Source: JACVRW01 sp963803085 (lineage in GTDB: Bacteria; Actinomycetota; Thermoleophilia; Solirubrobacterales; Thermoleophilaceae). From it: DNA of 64,000 nt. The stretch lies in NCBI GenBank assembly GCA_963803085.1, contig CAWDLE010000016.1, positions 1-64,000 of the forward strand. Direction: 5' to 3'. The translations under genes and the position numbers were made by a program. Positions 16,942-25,018 of the stretch are shown in pieces (position 1 is the stretch's first letter; each line of letters starts with the position of its first letter). The notes beneath the pieces are model-generated. The model was given only the letters and a program-made list of their open reading frames with translations, was not told where the DNA came from and searched no databases.

Positions 16942-17511
16942 TCAGCTCCTTCTCAGGCCGGCGGCGACGACCGCGTAGAAGCGCGCCTCGCCGTCGCCGG
17001 GATTCTCAAAGTGGTGCGGCAGGTCGGCGTCGAATGTCACGGAGTCGCCGTCGTCGAGGTCGTGCGTCGCGGCGCCGCAGATGAAGCGGACGGGCCCCGC
17101 CTCGACGATCGCGGTCTCGCGGCTGCCGGGCTCGTGCATCGGCGGGTCGTCCGGCCCGGCGGTCGATTCCCCTGCGGCGAGCAAGTGCAGCGAGACCTCG
17201 GCGCGCAGGCCGGGCAGCGGCGGTGTGAGCACCTCGTAGCGGTGGCCGGGGCGCCCGCCGCGGCGGCGCTCGCCCGCCCGGACCACGCTCACGCCGTCGG
17301 TCTCGTCGAGCCTCAGGAGCTGGGAAAGGCTTAACTCAAGCCCCATGGCAATTCGCTCGGCGAGCGCTAGCGTCGGGCTCGTTTCGCCGCGCTCGACCTG
17401 AGACAGCATGGGTGCCGATACCCCACTGCGGTCCGCCAGGTCGCGGAGAGACAGGTCCATAGCCTCACGCAGGCTCCTGATCCGACCGCCGAATGAACCG
17501 TTCATCGACAC
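16942..17511 (-). CDS. XRE-family regulator with C-terminal cupin domain
   Basis: 189 residues. Residues about 8-65 form an HTH_3/Cro-C1 domain (IRSLREAMDLSLRDLADRSG, APMLSQVERGETSPTLA). A small cupin barrel follows (about 110-185, ending DLPHHFENPGDGEARFYAVV). Such regulators often sense a metabolite in the cupin. It is the first gene of the leuC-leuD-Tam operon, so it is probably an autoregulator of this group; the ligand is unknown but could be a leucine-pathway intermediate. The GTG at 17511 is supported by TAACGT 7 nt upstream and by the adjoining operator; an ATG 6 nt further in is the alternative. It overlaps the divergent lipoprotein start by 19 nt. Confidence 0.9.
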   Translation of the reverse strand: MSMNGSFGGRIRSLREAMDLSLRDLADRSGVSAPMLSQVERGETSPTLALAERIAMGLELSLSQLLRLDETDGVSVVRAGERRRGGRPGHRYEVLTPPLPGLRAEVSLHLLAAGESTAGPDDPPMHEPGSRETAIVEAGPVRFICGAATHDLDDGDSVTFDADLPHHFENPGDGEARFYAVVAAGLRRS

Positions 17512-18098
17512 CCCGCGTACGTTATCACGTACTTCTGTACGTGATACTGGCGATGCTTGCCGTCGGCTGCGGGGACGACGACGCGCCGGGCGACCGCACG
17601 ACCGCCTTCAAGAAGAGCGAGCTACTGGACCCGGGCGAGAGCGGCACGCTCGACGCACGGGCGTGCAAGGTCCTTTCACCCGCCGTCGTGGCGCGCGCGT
17701 CGGGCGCGCGCGACGAGGATCTCTCCGCCCGGCCAAACAACTCGCTCGACCTGACCATCTGCGAGTGGAGCGGCGGGCCGGTGAGCAGCGTGAAGCTGCT
17801 GGTGGACTCGGCGCCTCGAGCGCAGCTGCGCTACTACAACCTGCTCGCGGAGCAGCACGAGTTCCACAACGCCGACCCTGAGCGGAAGGCGCGCCAGATC
17901 AAGGGCGTCGGCGAGGACTCCACCTACGGCGGTGCGGGCGCCTGGTGGACGCGTGCCACCCGCCAGCTCGTGGCCTACGACGACGACAAGATCGTCAAGG
18001 TGCGGGTGAACGTGTCCGGCTTCGGCGATCGCGAGGCGCGAGCGACCGCGGTCACGTTGGCCAAGCGAGCCGTCCGAGAGCTCCGCCAGCAGGCCTAA
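17493..18098 (+). CDS. lipoprotein of unknown function
   Basis: 201 residues with a lipoprotein signal: basic N-region MNRSSTPRVRYH, hydrophobic VLLYVILAMLAV, and lipobox LAVGC with the acylated Cys at residue 26. Two further cysteines (near 56 and 91, the latter in TICEWSGG) and the spacing resemble actinobacterial DUF3558-type secreted lipoproteins, a weak assignment. ATG 17493 is kept because later starts lose the basic N-region. It overlaps the divergent regulator gene by 19 nt, and the operator lies within its signal-peptide codons. Confidence 0.75.
   Translation: MNRSSTPRVRYHVLLYVILAMLAVGCGDDDAPGDRTTAFKKSELLDPGESGTLDARACKVLSPAVVARASGARDEDLSARPNNSLDLTICEWSGGPVSSVKLLVDSAPRAQLRYYNLLAEQHEFHNADPERKARQIKGVGEDSTYGGAGAWWTRATRQLVAYDDDKIVKVRVNVSGFGDREARATAVTLAKRAVRELRQQA
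17519..17524 (-). promoter_or_regulatory. -10 box for XRE-cupin/leuCD operon, leaderless type
   Basis: TAACGT on the minus strand, 7 nt before GTG 17511. It touches the downstream arm of the inverted repeat at 17523-17546, so a repressor bound there would block polymerase. Confidence 0.5.
17523..17546. promoter_or_regulatory. perfect inverted repeat, probable operator of the XRE-cupin regulator
   Basis: TATCACGTAC, four bases, then GTACGTGATA: a perfect 10-bp dyad. It sits directly upstream of the leaderless -10 box of the XRE-cupin gene and inside the signal-peptide coding region of the divergent lipoprotein. The position fits autoregulation of the leuCD operon and possibly joint control of the lipoprotein. 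Binding is inferred. Confidence 0.6.
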
Positions 18099-18103
18099 GG
18101 GGC

Positions 18104-18152
18104 CAGGTGAGGGCTAGGCGTTGCGTTATACGCAACGTTTGCCTCTCACCTG
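18104..18152. repeat. structured repeat element, copy 1
   Basis: An 8-bp outer stem CAGGTGAG/CTCACCTG encloses a perfect 7-bp inner hairpin GTTGCGT-TAT-ACGCAAC (18120-18136). On the minus strand it shares GGTGAGAG, CAA and CGTTGCGTATA with copy 2 at 23869-23921 in the same order and spacing. It lies 5 nt after the lipoprotein stop and 30 nt before the convergent SDR gene end. No T tract follows on either strand, so a simple intrinsic terminator is unlikely. Confidence 0.65.
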
Positions 18153-18182
18153 CGCGATCGGCGCACCTTCAATGCAAGCTGT

Positions 18183-18926
18183 TCAGCGGGCCTGGCGGCT
18201 CGGGCGCACCACGACCTCGTTCACGCACACGTGCGGGGGGCGGGTCACCGAGTGCAGGATCGCCTCGGCGATGTCGTCCGCGTGCAGCACGTCGCCGATC
18301 TGCTCGCGGTGGCGCTCCATCGCCTGGCGCACCAGCGGGTTCGTGTTGTGGCCCTGAAGCTCGGTCTCCACGAAGCCGGGTGCCACGGTGGTCACGCGGA
18401 TGCCCTGGTGGAGCGCCTCTTGGCGCAGCGCCTCCGAGAAGGCATGCACCCCGAACTTGGTCATGTTGTAGACGGCGGCCCCGGCGTCGGCCCGGCGGCC
18501 CGCCACCGAGGAGATGTTCACGATGTCTCCTCCCCCGCCGCTCGTGAGCAGCGGCAGTGCGGCGTGTGTGCAGTAGAGAAGGCCAAACAGGTTCACGGCG
18601 ATCATCCGCCGCCAGTCCTCCATCTCCGCGTCCGCGACCGGGCCGAGCAGCATCAGCCCGGCGTTGTTCACGAGGATGTGGAGCCCGCCGAGCTCGTCGT
18701 GCGCCGCCTGGATGAAGTCGCGCGCCTGGCCCTCGTCGGAGACGTCGACCTCCCTCACGATCGCGGGACCCTCGAGACCTTCGGCGATCGCCTCGAGCCG
18801 GTCAACGCGCCGGGCGCCCAGCGCCACGCTCGCGCCGGCGTCCGACAGGGCGCGCGCGGTTGCCTCTCCGATTCCCGACGAGGCGCCGGTCACGGCCGCC
18901 ACACGGCCTTCGAGCGGTCCGGGCAT
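18183..18926 (-). CDS. short-chain dehydrogenase/reductase
   Basis: 247-residue classical SDR. NAD(P) motif VTGASSGIGEATARAL (about 13-28), NNAG near 90 (LVNNAGLMLLGP), catalytic Ser in NISSVAGRRA (about 138-147), and the YxxxK pair in AAVYNMTKFGVHAF (about 151-164). The protein resembles serine 3-dehydrogenase/YdfG-type SDRs, but the substrate cannot be assigned. A TAAAGT box lies 9 nt before the ATG, overlapping the PucR gene end. Convergent with the lipoprotein. Confidence 0.9.
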   Translation of the reverse strand: MPGPLEGRVAAVTGASSGIGEATARALSDAGASVALGARRVDRLEAIAEGLEGPAIVREVDVSDEGQARDFIQAAHDELGGLHILVNNAGLMLLGPVADAEMEDWRRMIAVNLFGLLYCTHAALPLLTSGGGGDIVNISSVAGRRADAGAAVYNMTKFGVHAFSEALRQEALHQGIRVTTVAPGFVETELQGHNTNPLVRQAMERHREQIGDVLHADDIAEAILHSVTRPPHVCVNEVVVRPSRQAR

Positions 18927-18935
18927 GGGCCCGAG

Positions 18936-18941
18936 ACTTTA
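18936..18941 (-). promoter_or_regulatory. -10 box for SDR gene, leaderless type
   Basis: TAAAGT on the minus strand, 9 nt before the ATG at 18926. Confidence 0.35.
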
Positions 18942-20123
18942 CCCCGCGAGGCGTCGCGCGCGCAGGGCCAGCTCGAGCTCGAAGCGGGCGTCCGGGTCCT
19001 CCAGGCGCGGCCCGAACAGCTCCCGCAGCCGCGCGAGGCGGTAGCGCACCGTCTGCGGATGCACGTGCAGCGCCCTGGCCACCGCCTCCGTGCGACCGCG
19101 GTGGCGAAGCCAGGCATCGAGGGTCGAGCCGAGCCGCTCGCGCGATAGCTCGGTCTCGGCCTCGAGCGGCGCGAGCGCAGTGTCGGCCACGTCTCGCGCG
19201 AGCCTGCGGTCCACGCCCAGCAGCAGCGCCAGCTTGTGCGTGTCGGCCAGCAGCAGTCCGCCGCTGTCCTCGATGCCGCCGTCGCGCGCCAGTCGAAGCA
19301 GCTCACTCGCCCGCGCAAAGCTCACGCGGGCCTCCTGCCACGTGACCGCCGGCCCGAGCGCAGCCCTGCGCCCTCGCACGGCCGCCTCGAGCTCGCCGCG
19401 ACGTCCCCCGGCCGGCACCAGCGCCACGATGAACGGTGCCACGTGCGCCACCAGCGCCTCGGGACCGAGCCTGAGCGCCAGGCGGTCCGCGTGCTCGCCA
19501 CTCGCGTCGGCGGCGTCCACCACCAGCGCGGCCAGGTTGCGCGGCAGCCGCCAGGCCGCGTTCGCCGCCTCGGCCTCCACGGTGGCTGGGTCCGCCGGCG
19601 GCTCCTGCACCAGCAGCGCCGCCAGGCGCTGGCGCCTGCGCTGAAGAGTCCCGGCCGCGGCCGCCTGCTCGCGGGCGTAGCCCTCGATCGAGTCGGCCGA
19701 CAGCTCGTCGATGTAGGCGAAGATCGCCTCGGCAAGTGCGTACAGCGTGTGCGGCGGAAGCCCCGCCCGCTCCCCCGCGGCCGCGAGCCGCCGCCAGGCC
19801 ACCCGTGCGCCGAGCCGGTAGGCCGCGAGCAGCGCATCGAGGCTCCTGCCCGCGCGCATCTCCCCGCGGCCGAGGTTCAGGTACACCTCGCGGCTCTCGT
19901 CGCGATCCGCGCGCGGGTTGGCGACCATGCTGGTGAAGCGCCCGAGCGCCTCCTCCACGCCGCTGCGAAGCGCCTCGCCGAACGTGCCCTCGAGCGGTCG
20001 CGCGTAGTCCGGCACGCCGTGGCTCACCTCGGTCACGATCTCGTCGGCGAGCCCGGGCAGCTCGGGCCGCAGCACCTCAGCCACCTCCGGGGGCAGCGCC
20101 CCCCATGGATGCTTGGCGACCAT
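18939..20123 (-). CDS. PucR-family transcriptional regulator
   Basis: 394 residues. The N-terminal half (1-170) is an all-helical sensor-like region. The middle (about 170-290) fits the GGDEF-like/CdaR module of this family. The C-terminus holds the PucR helix-turn-helix, LGSTLDAWLRHRGRTEAVAR then ALHVHPQTVRYRLARLRELF (about 330-370). PucR proteins are usually local activators. It is divergent from the fatty-acid desaturase gene, so control of that gene is plausible. A 6-bp inverted repeat at 20124-20140 abuts its own start and contains its -10 box. Confidence 0.88.
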   Translation of the reverse strand: MVAKHPWGALPPEVAEVLRPELPGLADEIVTEVSHGVPDYARPLEGTFGEALRSGVEEALGRFTSMVANPRADRDESREVYLNLGRGEMRAGRSLDALLAAYRLGARVAWRRLAAAGERAGLPPHTLYALAEAIFAYIDELSADSIEGYAREQAAAAGTLQRRRQRLAALLVQEPPADPATVEAEAANAAWRLPRNLAALVVDAADASGEHADRLALRLGPEALVAHVAPFIVALVPAGGRRGELEAAVRGRRAALGPAVTWQEARVSFARASELLRLARDGGIEDSGGLLLADTHKLALLLGVDRRLARDVADTALAPLEAETELSRERLGSTLDAWLRHRGRTEAVARALHVHPQTVRYRLARLRELFGPRLEDPDARFELELALRARRLAG

Positions 20124-20140
20124 TTGTAGCCAGCCTACAA
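20124..20140. promoter_or_regulatory. inverted repeat over the PucR gene promoter
   Basis: TTGTAG, five bases, CTACAA. On the minus strand it contains a TAGGCT -10 box (20132-20137) 8 nt before the PucR ATG. Its position suggests an operator for self-repression, or for control in the PucR/desaturase intergenic region. The rest of the gap (20141-20194) shows nothing recognisable. Confidence 0.45.
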
Positions 20141-20194
20141 GAACGGGCTGTCAGATCGTGACCAGACGGGTGAAACGCCAGTGCTTCTGGTACC

Positions 20195-20200
20195 TAGCCT
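20195..20200 (+). promoter_or_regulatory. -10 box for the desaturase gene, leaderless type
   Basis: TAGCCT ending 9 nt before the ATG at 20210. A purine-rich AGAAGAG just before the ATG could also act as a weak ribosome-binding site. Confidence 0.35.
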
Positions 20201-20209
20201 CTAGAAGAG

Positions 20210-21139
20210 ATGACGAAAGCCCATCGCAACATCAACATCGCCGCCGTATTTCTCCCCTTCGTCGCCTTCCTGGCGGCGATTCCGATGCTCTGGAATGACC
20301 TCGTCGGGCCGACCGACCTGATCCTGCTGGTGACCATCTACGCGATCTCGGTCGGCGGAGTCACCGTCGGCTTCCACCGGCTGCTCACCCACCGGGCCTT
20401 CGCCACCTACAAGCCGGTGGAGTACCTGTACGCGATCCTCGGCTCGGTGGCGGTGGAGGGGCCGGTAATCGGCTGGGTCTCGGATCACCGCAAGCACCAC
20501 ACCTTCCCCGACGCCGAGGGCGACCCGCACAGCCCGCATGTGGACCACGACGGTGAGACACCCGGCGCCCTGCGCGGCCTCTGGCACTCGCACGTGGGCT
20601 GGCTCTTCAACCACGGCACGGCCGTCGACGCAGAGAAGTACGCGCCCGACCTGCTCGAGGACCGCGGCATGCGCATCATCCACCGGCTGTTCCCGCTCTG
20701 GGTTGCGCTCGGGCTGGTGATCCCGGCCGGGATCGGCTGGCTCGTCGGCGGCAACTTCAAGTTCGCGATCACCGCGTTCTTCTGGGCCGGCCTCGTGCGC
20801 ATGTTCTTGGTCCACCACGTGACCTTCTCGATCAACTCGATCTGCCACTTCTTCGGCCGCCGTCGCTTCGAGACCGAGGACAGGTCCACGAACGTCTTCT
20901 GGCTCGCGGTCCCCTCCTTCGGCGAGTCCTGGCACCACAACCACCACGCCTTCCCCCGCTCGGCGATGCACGGGCTGCGCTGGTGGGAGGTCGACCTCGG
21001 CGGCCTCGTGATCCGCGCGATGAAGCGCCTCGGGCTGGCGTGGAACGTCGTGATGATCACGCCGGAGCGCCAGGAGCAGCGCACGGTGCAGCCGCGCTCG
21101 ACGGCGCAGCCCCGCTCGGCGCTGCGCTCTGGCGCCTAG
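20210..21139 (+). CDS. acyl-CoA/acyl-lipid fatty acid desaturase (delta-9 type)
   Basis: Integral-membrane di-iron desaturase of 309 residues that introduces a cis double bond into acyl chains. The three histidine boxes are present: HRLLTHR (56-62), HRKHH (93-97) and HHNHH (about 243-247). Hydrophobic segments occur at about 10-28, 35-55, 165-185 and 190-205. A basic, low-complexity C-terminal tail follows. It is divergent from the PucR regulator and convergent with the Fe-dehydrogenase (3-nt gap). Likely role: membrane fluidity or unsaturated storage lipid. Confidence 0.93.
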   Translation: MTKAHRNINIAAVFLPFVAFLAAIPMLWNDLVGPTDLILLVTIYAISVGGVTVGFHRLLTHRAFATYKPVEYLYAILGSVAVEGPVIGWVSDHRKHHTFPDAEGDPHSPHVDHDGETPGALRGLWHSHVGWLFNHGTAVDAEKYAPDLLEDRGMRIIHRLFPLWVALGLVIPAGIGWLVGGNFKFAITAFFWAGLVRMFLVHHVTFSINSICHFFGRRRFETEDRSTNVFWLAVPSFGESWHHNHHAFPRSAMHGLRWWEVDLGGLVIRAMKRLGLAWNVVMITPERQEQRTVQPRSTAQPRSALRSGA

Positions 21140-21142
21140 CGG

Positions 21143-22123
21143 TCAGAGCGCGGCGCGCAGGAGAGCGAGCAGTTCTTCCTCGTCCGGCGGGTCTGGCGTG
21201 TTGCCCAGTGCCGGGTGCTGCATCACCGCGGCCGCGACAGGCGGCAGGTGCCGCTCCTCCACGCCGAGCGTGGACAGGCGCGTGTGGCCGCTGCGCGCGG
21301 ACAGCTTTGCGGCGCGGCCGGCGGCTGCCTCGGGGTCGCCGTCCGGGTCTCCGAGAGCGCCCGCCAGCTGCCCCATCACGCCGGGCGCGCGGGTAGCCAT
21401 CATGCCGGCGAAGTGCGGCAGCATCACCGCGTTCGTCTGGGCGTGCGGCGAGCCGGCCGTGCGCACCAGAAGCTGGCAGGTGGCGTGATGCACCGCGAAG
21501 CCGGTGATCCCGGAGGCCCATCCGCACAACAGCGCGCCCAGGGCAGGCTCGTCGTCCGCGATCAGCTCCGCGCCACGCAGGGCCGCGCGCTCGGCGATCG
21601 GATTGGCGAGCGGCGTGTAGAGCGCCTCCATCCCGTGCGCGAGCGCGTTCATCGCGCTGGCTGCTAGCTCGGTGGCGGGCTGCGAGGCCATCAGGAGCGG
21701 GTCGGCCACCACGAGGGAGGGACGGACCATGTGCGCGCCCTCGACTCCCGCCGGTGTGCGGTGGAAGGGTGTGAGCTCGGCCCCGGAGAGCGTGGTCGGG
21801 ATCGCCGCCACCGGCAATCCGGTGACGCCACCGATCGCCTTCGCGGTGTCGATCACGCGCCCGCCTCCGAGCGCCACGAGCCGCACCTCCATGAGGTCGC
21901 CCAGGAGGGTGGCCGAGATCTCGTCCACGAGGCCCTGCGGCACGTGCACCACCTGCGTCGCGGCGTCGCCGAGCGGCGCGCTTCCCTCCGCACGCTCGGT
22001 GGTCAGCAGTGCGTACTTACCGAACCCCAATTGCGCCAGCAGATCGGGTGCCTCGGCCGCTGAGCCCTGTCCGAAACGGATCGTTCGCTCCCCGTCTCGC
22101 ATCGTGAAGGACTCGGCGGCCAA
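21143..22123 (-). CDS. iron-containing alcohol dehydrogenase / maleylacetate reductase family
   Basis: 326 residues. GGGRVIDTAKAIGGVTGLPV (about 85-104) is the dinucleotide-binding signature and PTTLSGAELTPF (about 108-119) follows. Metal-ligand histidines are in MNALAHGMEALYTPLANP (about 157-174), VHHATCQL and HAQTNAVMLPH. The protein is close to maleylacetate reductases, which feed aromatic breakdown products to 3-oxoadipate, but no aromatic genes are nearby, so the substrate is open. Slightly shorter than the usual 350. It lies 27 nt downstream of leuA. Confidence 0.85.
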   Translation of the reverse strand: MAAESFTMRDGERTIRFGQGSAAEAPDLLAQLGFGKYALLTTERAEGSAPLGDAATQVVHVPQGLVDEISATLLGDLMEVRLVALGGGRVIDTAKAIGGVTGLPVAAIPTTLSGAELTPFHRTPAGVEGAHMVRPSLVVADPLLMASQPATELAASAMNALAHGMEALYTPLANPIAERAALRGAELIADDEPALGALLCGWASGITGFAVHHATCQLLVRTAGSPHAQTNAVMLPHFAGMMATRAPGVMGQLAGALGDPDGDPEAAAGRAAKLSARSGHTRLSTLGVEERHLPPVAAAVMQHPALGNTPDPPDEEELLALLRAAL

Positions 22124-22150
22124 GGCGCCGATTCTGCCGTATTGCTGCGC

Positions 22151-23731
22151 CTAGGGCGTGGGGGTCTTCTTGGCCTCGTGCTCGAGCACGCGCTCGGCCT
22201 CGGCCGCCACGTCGTTCGCGATGGCGTTCGAGATGGCACGCAGGTACGCCTTGCCGGACGCCTCGAGGATGTCCGTGGACACCCCCACTCCCGACGAGAG
22301 CTGCCCGTCGAGCTCCAGCAGCACGTTGACCTCACCGAGCGCGTCGCGACCGCCGGTGACCGCTGACACGTGGTACTCCTTCAAGCGTGCCTCGCGGCCG
22401 GTTGCGGCGTTGAGCGCGCTGAAGAAGGCGTCCACCGGCCCGTCGCCCGTGAAGCTCCCGGACTCGAGCTCGCCGCCGGGCATGCGCACCTGCACGTGCG
22501 CGAGCGGTGAGCGCGTGGAGGACGCCTCGATGTCGAAGGACACCAGCTCGAACGCGGCCGGCGCCTGCTTCATCTCGTCGGAGACGATCGCCTCGAGGTC
22601 GAGCGCGGTGACCTTCTTCTTCTTGTCAGCCAGCTCTTTGAAGCGCTTGAACGCCGTGTTGAGCGCGGCTCCCTCGACCTTGAAGCCGAGCTCCTCGAGC
22701 GCGTTGCGCAGCGCGTGGCGCCCGGAATGCTTGCCGAGCACGAGCGAGTTCGTCTCGAGCCCGATCGTGGTGGCGTCCATGATCTCGTAGGTGGTGCGCT
22801 CCTTCAGGACGCCGTCCTGGTGGATGCCGGACTCGTGCGCGAATGCGTTGCGGCCCACGATCGCCTTGTTCGGCTGCACCTGGTAGCCGGTCAGGCGGGA
22901 CACCATGCGGCTCGTGCGGGCGATTTCGCGCGTGTCCACGGCGGACCAGAGCCCGTGCGCGGCCTCGCGCACGTGCAGCAGCATCACGATCTCCTCGAGC
23001 GAGGCGTTCCCCGCGCGCTCGCCGATCCCGTTGATCGCGCACTCCACCTGGCGGCAGCCTGCCCTCACGCCCGCGAGGGAGTTGGCCACAGCCACGCCCA
23101 GGTCGTCATGGCAGTGCACCGACGTGGTCACCTCGGCCAGTCCCGGCACGAGCCGGTACAGCTCGTGCCACATCTCGGCGTACTCGTCCGGCATCGAGTA
23201 TCCGACGGTGTCCGGCACGTTGATCGTCGTCGCGCCCTCGTCGAGCGCGATCTGCAGCACCTCCGCTGTGAACGCGAGCTCCGAGCGGGTGGCGTCCATC
23301 GGCGAGAACTCCACGTCGTCGCAGTGCGCACGCGCCTGCGCCACGGCGGCGCGCGCCTGGCCCTTAACGTCCTCGCGCGTCGACTGGAGCTGGTGCTCGA
23401 TGTGGATGTCGCTCGTCGAGATGAACGTGTGGATGCGCGGGCGCTCGGAGTCCTTGATCGCGTTCCAGGCAGCATCGACGTCCTGGGCGTTCGCGCGCGC
23501 AAGCCCACAGATCACCGGCCCGTGCACGTCGCGCGCGATGGCCTGCACGGCCTCGAAGTCGCCCGGCGAGGAGATGGGGAAGCCGGCCTCGATCACGTCG
23601 ACCCCGAGACGAGCGAGCTGATGCGCGATCTCGAGCTTCTCCTGCTTGTTCAGCGAGATCCCCGGCGACTGCTCCCCGTCGCGCAGGGTCGTGTCGAAGA
23701 TCTTTACTCGGTCCTTCTCACTGCGGTCCAT
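22151..23731 (-). CDS. leuA: 2-isopropylmalate synthase
   Basis: Committed step of leucine synthesis: acetyl-CoA plus 2-ketoisovalerate. 526 residues. It starts RVKIFDTTLRDGEQSPGISL and has HCHDDLGVAVANSLAGV (HxH metal ligands, near 200). NAFAHESGIHQDGVLKERTT (near 295) separates the catalytic and regulatory parts, and a LeuA dimer/allosteric domain fills about 385-510. I choose ATG 23731 because a purine-rich AAAGAGAG precedes it; a GTG 15 nt further up is possible. The upstream 234 nt may hold its promoter and leader. Confidence 0.95.
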   Translation of the reverse strand: MDRSEKDRVKIFDTTLRDGEQSPGISLNKQEKLEIAHQLARLGVDVIEAGFPISSPGDFEAVQAIARDVHGPVICGLARANAQDVDAAWNAIKDSERPRIHTFISTSDIHIEHQLQSTREDVKGQARAAVAQARAHCDDVEFSPMDATRSELAFTAEVLQIALDEGATTINVPDTVGYSMPDEYAEMWHELYRLVPGLAEVTTSVHCHDDLGVAVANSLAGVRAGCRQVECAINGIGERAGNASLEEIVMLLHVREAAHGLWSAVDTREIARTSRMVSRLTGYQVQPNKAIVGRNAFAHESGIHQDGVLKERTTYEIMDATTIGLETNSLVLGKHSGRHALRNALEELGFKVEGAALNTAFKRFKELADKKKKVTALDLEAIVSDEMKQAPAAFELVSFDIEASSTRSPLAHVQVRMPGGELESGSFTGDGPVDAFFSALNAATGREARLKEYHVSAVTGGRDALGEVNVLLELDGQLSSGVGVSTDILEASGKAYLRAISNAIANDVAAEAERVLEHEAKKTPTP

Positions 23732-23868
23732 GTCGCTCTCTTTCACTTCCGACCAGTTCCCCTTCGCTTGCGGCTGCAGGCGGCCGCCACGCTCAATTCA
23801 TCCCCCGAAGGGGAGAAGCAGCGGAAGTCGGAGGCCGGCCGGGAACGACACGCTTCCAAGCGTACACG
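23732..23868 (-). promoter_or_regulatory. leuA leader region
   Basis: Non-coding stretch before leuA. On the minus strand it holds a hairpin with arms ACGCTT/AAGCGT (23850-23863) and a 4-5 bp GC hairpin closed by a TTCG loop (23802-23813). I do not see a leader peptide rich in Leu codons, a T-box, or a terminator with a T run, so attenuation is not supported by what is visible. Confidence 0.35.
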
Positions 23869-23921
23869 GCCGGGTGAGTGGTGAACGTGTCGATATACGC
23901 AACGGTTGTCTCTCACCCGGC
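23869..23921. repeat. structured repeat element, copy 2
   Basis: A perfect 10-bp outer stem GCCGGGTGAG (23869-23878) / CTCACCCGGC (23912-23921) around about 33 nt. Its minus-strand reading GGTGAGAG-CAA-CGTTGCGTATA matches copy 1 (18104-18152) with few changes. The inner hairpin is less perfect than in copy 1, while the outer stem is longer. It lies between the MDR gene end and leuA. Confidence 0.65.
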
Positions 23922-23965
23922 TGGCCGGCGGCCCTTTAGTGCTCGGGGCGAGCATGGCCCGTGGC

Positions 23966-24985
23966 TTAGAGCGTCAGCACGACCTTGCCGACGTTGCTGC
24001 GCTCGTGCACGTAGCGGTGGGCTGCGGCCCCGTCGTCCAGGCGGAACTCGCGTGCGACCACTGGGCGCAGGCTGCCGTCGTCGATCCAGGTGCGTAGGGG
24101 GGTGATCAGCTCGTCGAGCGACTGCTTGGCGTCCCAGAGCGTGAGCATGTTGAGCCCGATCACGGACTTCGACTCGCGCATCAGCTTCAGCGGGCTGAAA
24201 CGCGGCATCTGCGCGATCACGCGGACCGCGCGCAGTTGGCTCCTGCGCTCACCGGCCTGCACCTCGGAGGCGCCGAAGCAGACGAGCCGGCCGCCGGCGC
24301 GCAGCAGCGAGAAGCTCTGCTTGAAGCTGCGGCCGCCGATCGCGTCGAGGGCGAGATCGATCGGCCGCTGCTCCCCCGACATGCGACGCACCTCGTCGAC
24401 CACGTCGTGCGTGCGGTAGTCGACGGGGTGATCCACGCCGAAGCCGCGGATCGCATCGTGCTTACTCGGGCTCGCCGTGCCGTAGACCTCGGCGCCGACC
24501 AGCTTGGCGATCTGCGTCGCGGCGATTCCGACGCCACCCGCCGCCGCCTGGATCAACACCCGCTCCCCGGCCCGGAGCCCGCCGTAGCGGACGAGCCCGG
24601 CGTAGGCGGTGGCATAGGTCACGGGCATTGCCGCGCCCTCGCTGTAGTTCCAACCGTCGGGCATCGGGACAAGCGAGCTGGTCTTGGTCACGGCGAGCTG
24701 CGCGTAGCCACCGAAGCGGCAGGCGCCCATCACGCGCTGGCCGACCTCGTAGTCGCGCACACCCTCCCCCACCGCATCCACGTCACCGGCCACCTCGTAG
24801 CCGACCACGCACGGGGGCTTGGGAGCGTCCGGATAGAGCCCGACGCGGCCCAGCAGGTCGGCGAAGTTCACTCCCGCCGCTCGCACCCGGACACGGACCT
24901 CGCCCGGGCCGGGCTCGGGGTCGGGGCGCTCCTCGACGCGCAGCACGTCCGGCGGACCGTGCTCGGTGATCACGAGGGCCTTCAT
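23966..24985 (-). CDS. zinc-free MDR-family NADPH:quinone oxidoreductase
   Basis: 339-residue medium-chain dehydrogenase/reductase. It has the quinone-oxidoreductase start MKALVITEHGPPDVLRVEER, GVNFADLLGRVGLYPDAPKP (about 42-61), GYEVAGDVDAVG, and the NADPH motif AAAGGVGIAATQIAK (about 148-162). Structural-zinc cysteines are absent. This is a quinone reductase-like/zeta-crystallin relative; the true substrate is unknown. It is divergent from the cystathionine beta-synthase gene with a 33-nt gap that must hold both promoters (TAGGGT at 24997-25002 on the minus strand). Confidence 0.88.
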   Translation of the reverse strand: MKALVITEHGPPDVLRVEERPDPEPGPGEVRVRVRAAGVNFADLLGRVGLYPDAPKPPCVVGYEVAGDVDAVGEGVRDYEVGQRVMGACRFGGYAQLAVTKTSSLVPMPDGWNYSEGAAMPVTYATAYAGLVRYGGLRAGERVLIQAAAGGVGIAATQIAKLVGAEVYGTASPSKHDAIRGFGVDHPVDYRTHDVVDEVRRMSGEQRPIDLALDAIGGRSFKQSFSLLRAGGRLVCFGASEVQAGERRSQLRAVRVIAQMPRFSPLKLMRESKSVIGLNMLTLWDAKQSLDELITPLRTWIDDGSLRPVVAREFRLDDGAAAHRYVHERSNVGKVVLTL

Positions 24986-25018
24986 CCCGCGTCCACACCC
25001 TATATCGTCGAAGCGGCG

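Noticed and set aside
23732..23868. Leucine attenuator or T-box upstream of leuA
   Set aside because: No Leu-rich leader peptide, no T-box AGGGTGG core and no terminator with a T tract could be seen.
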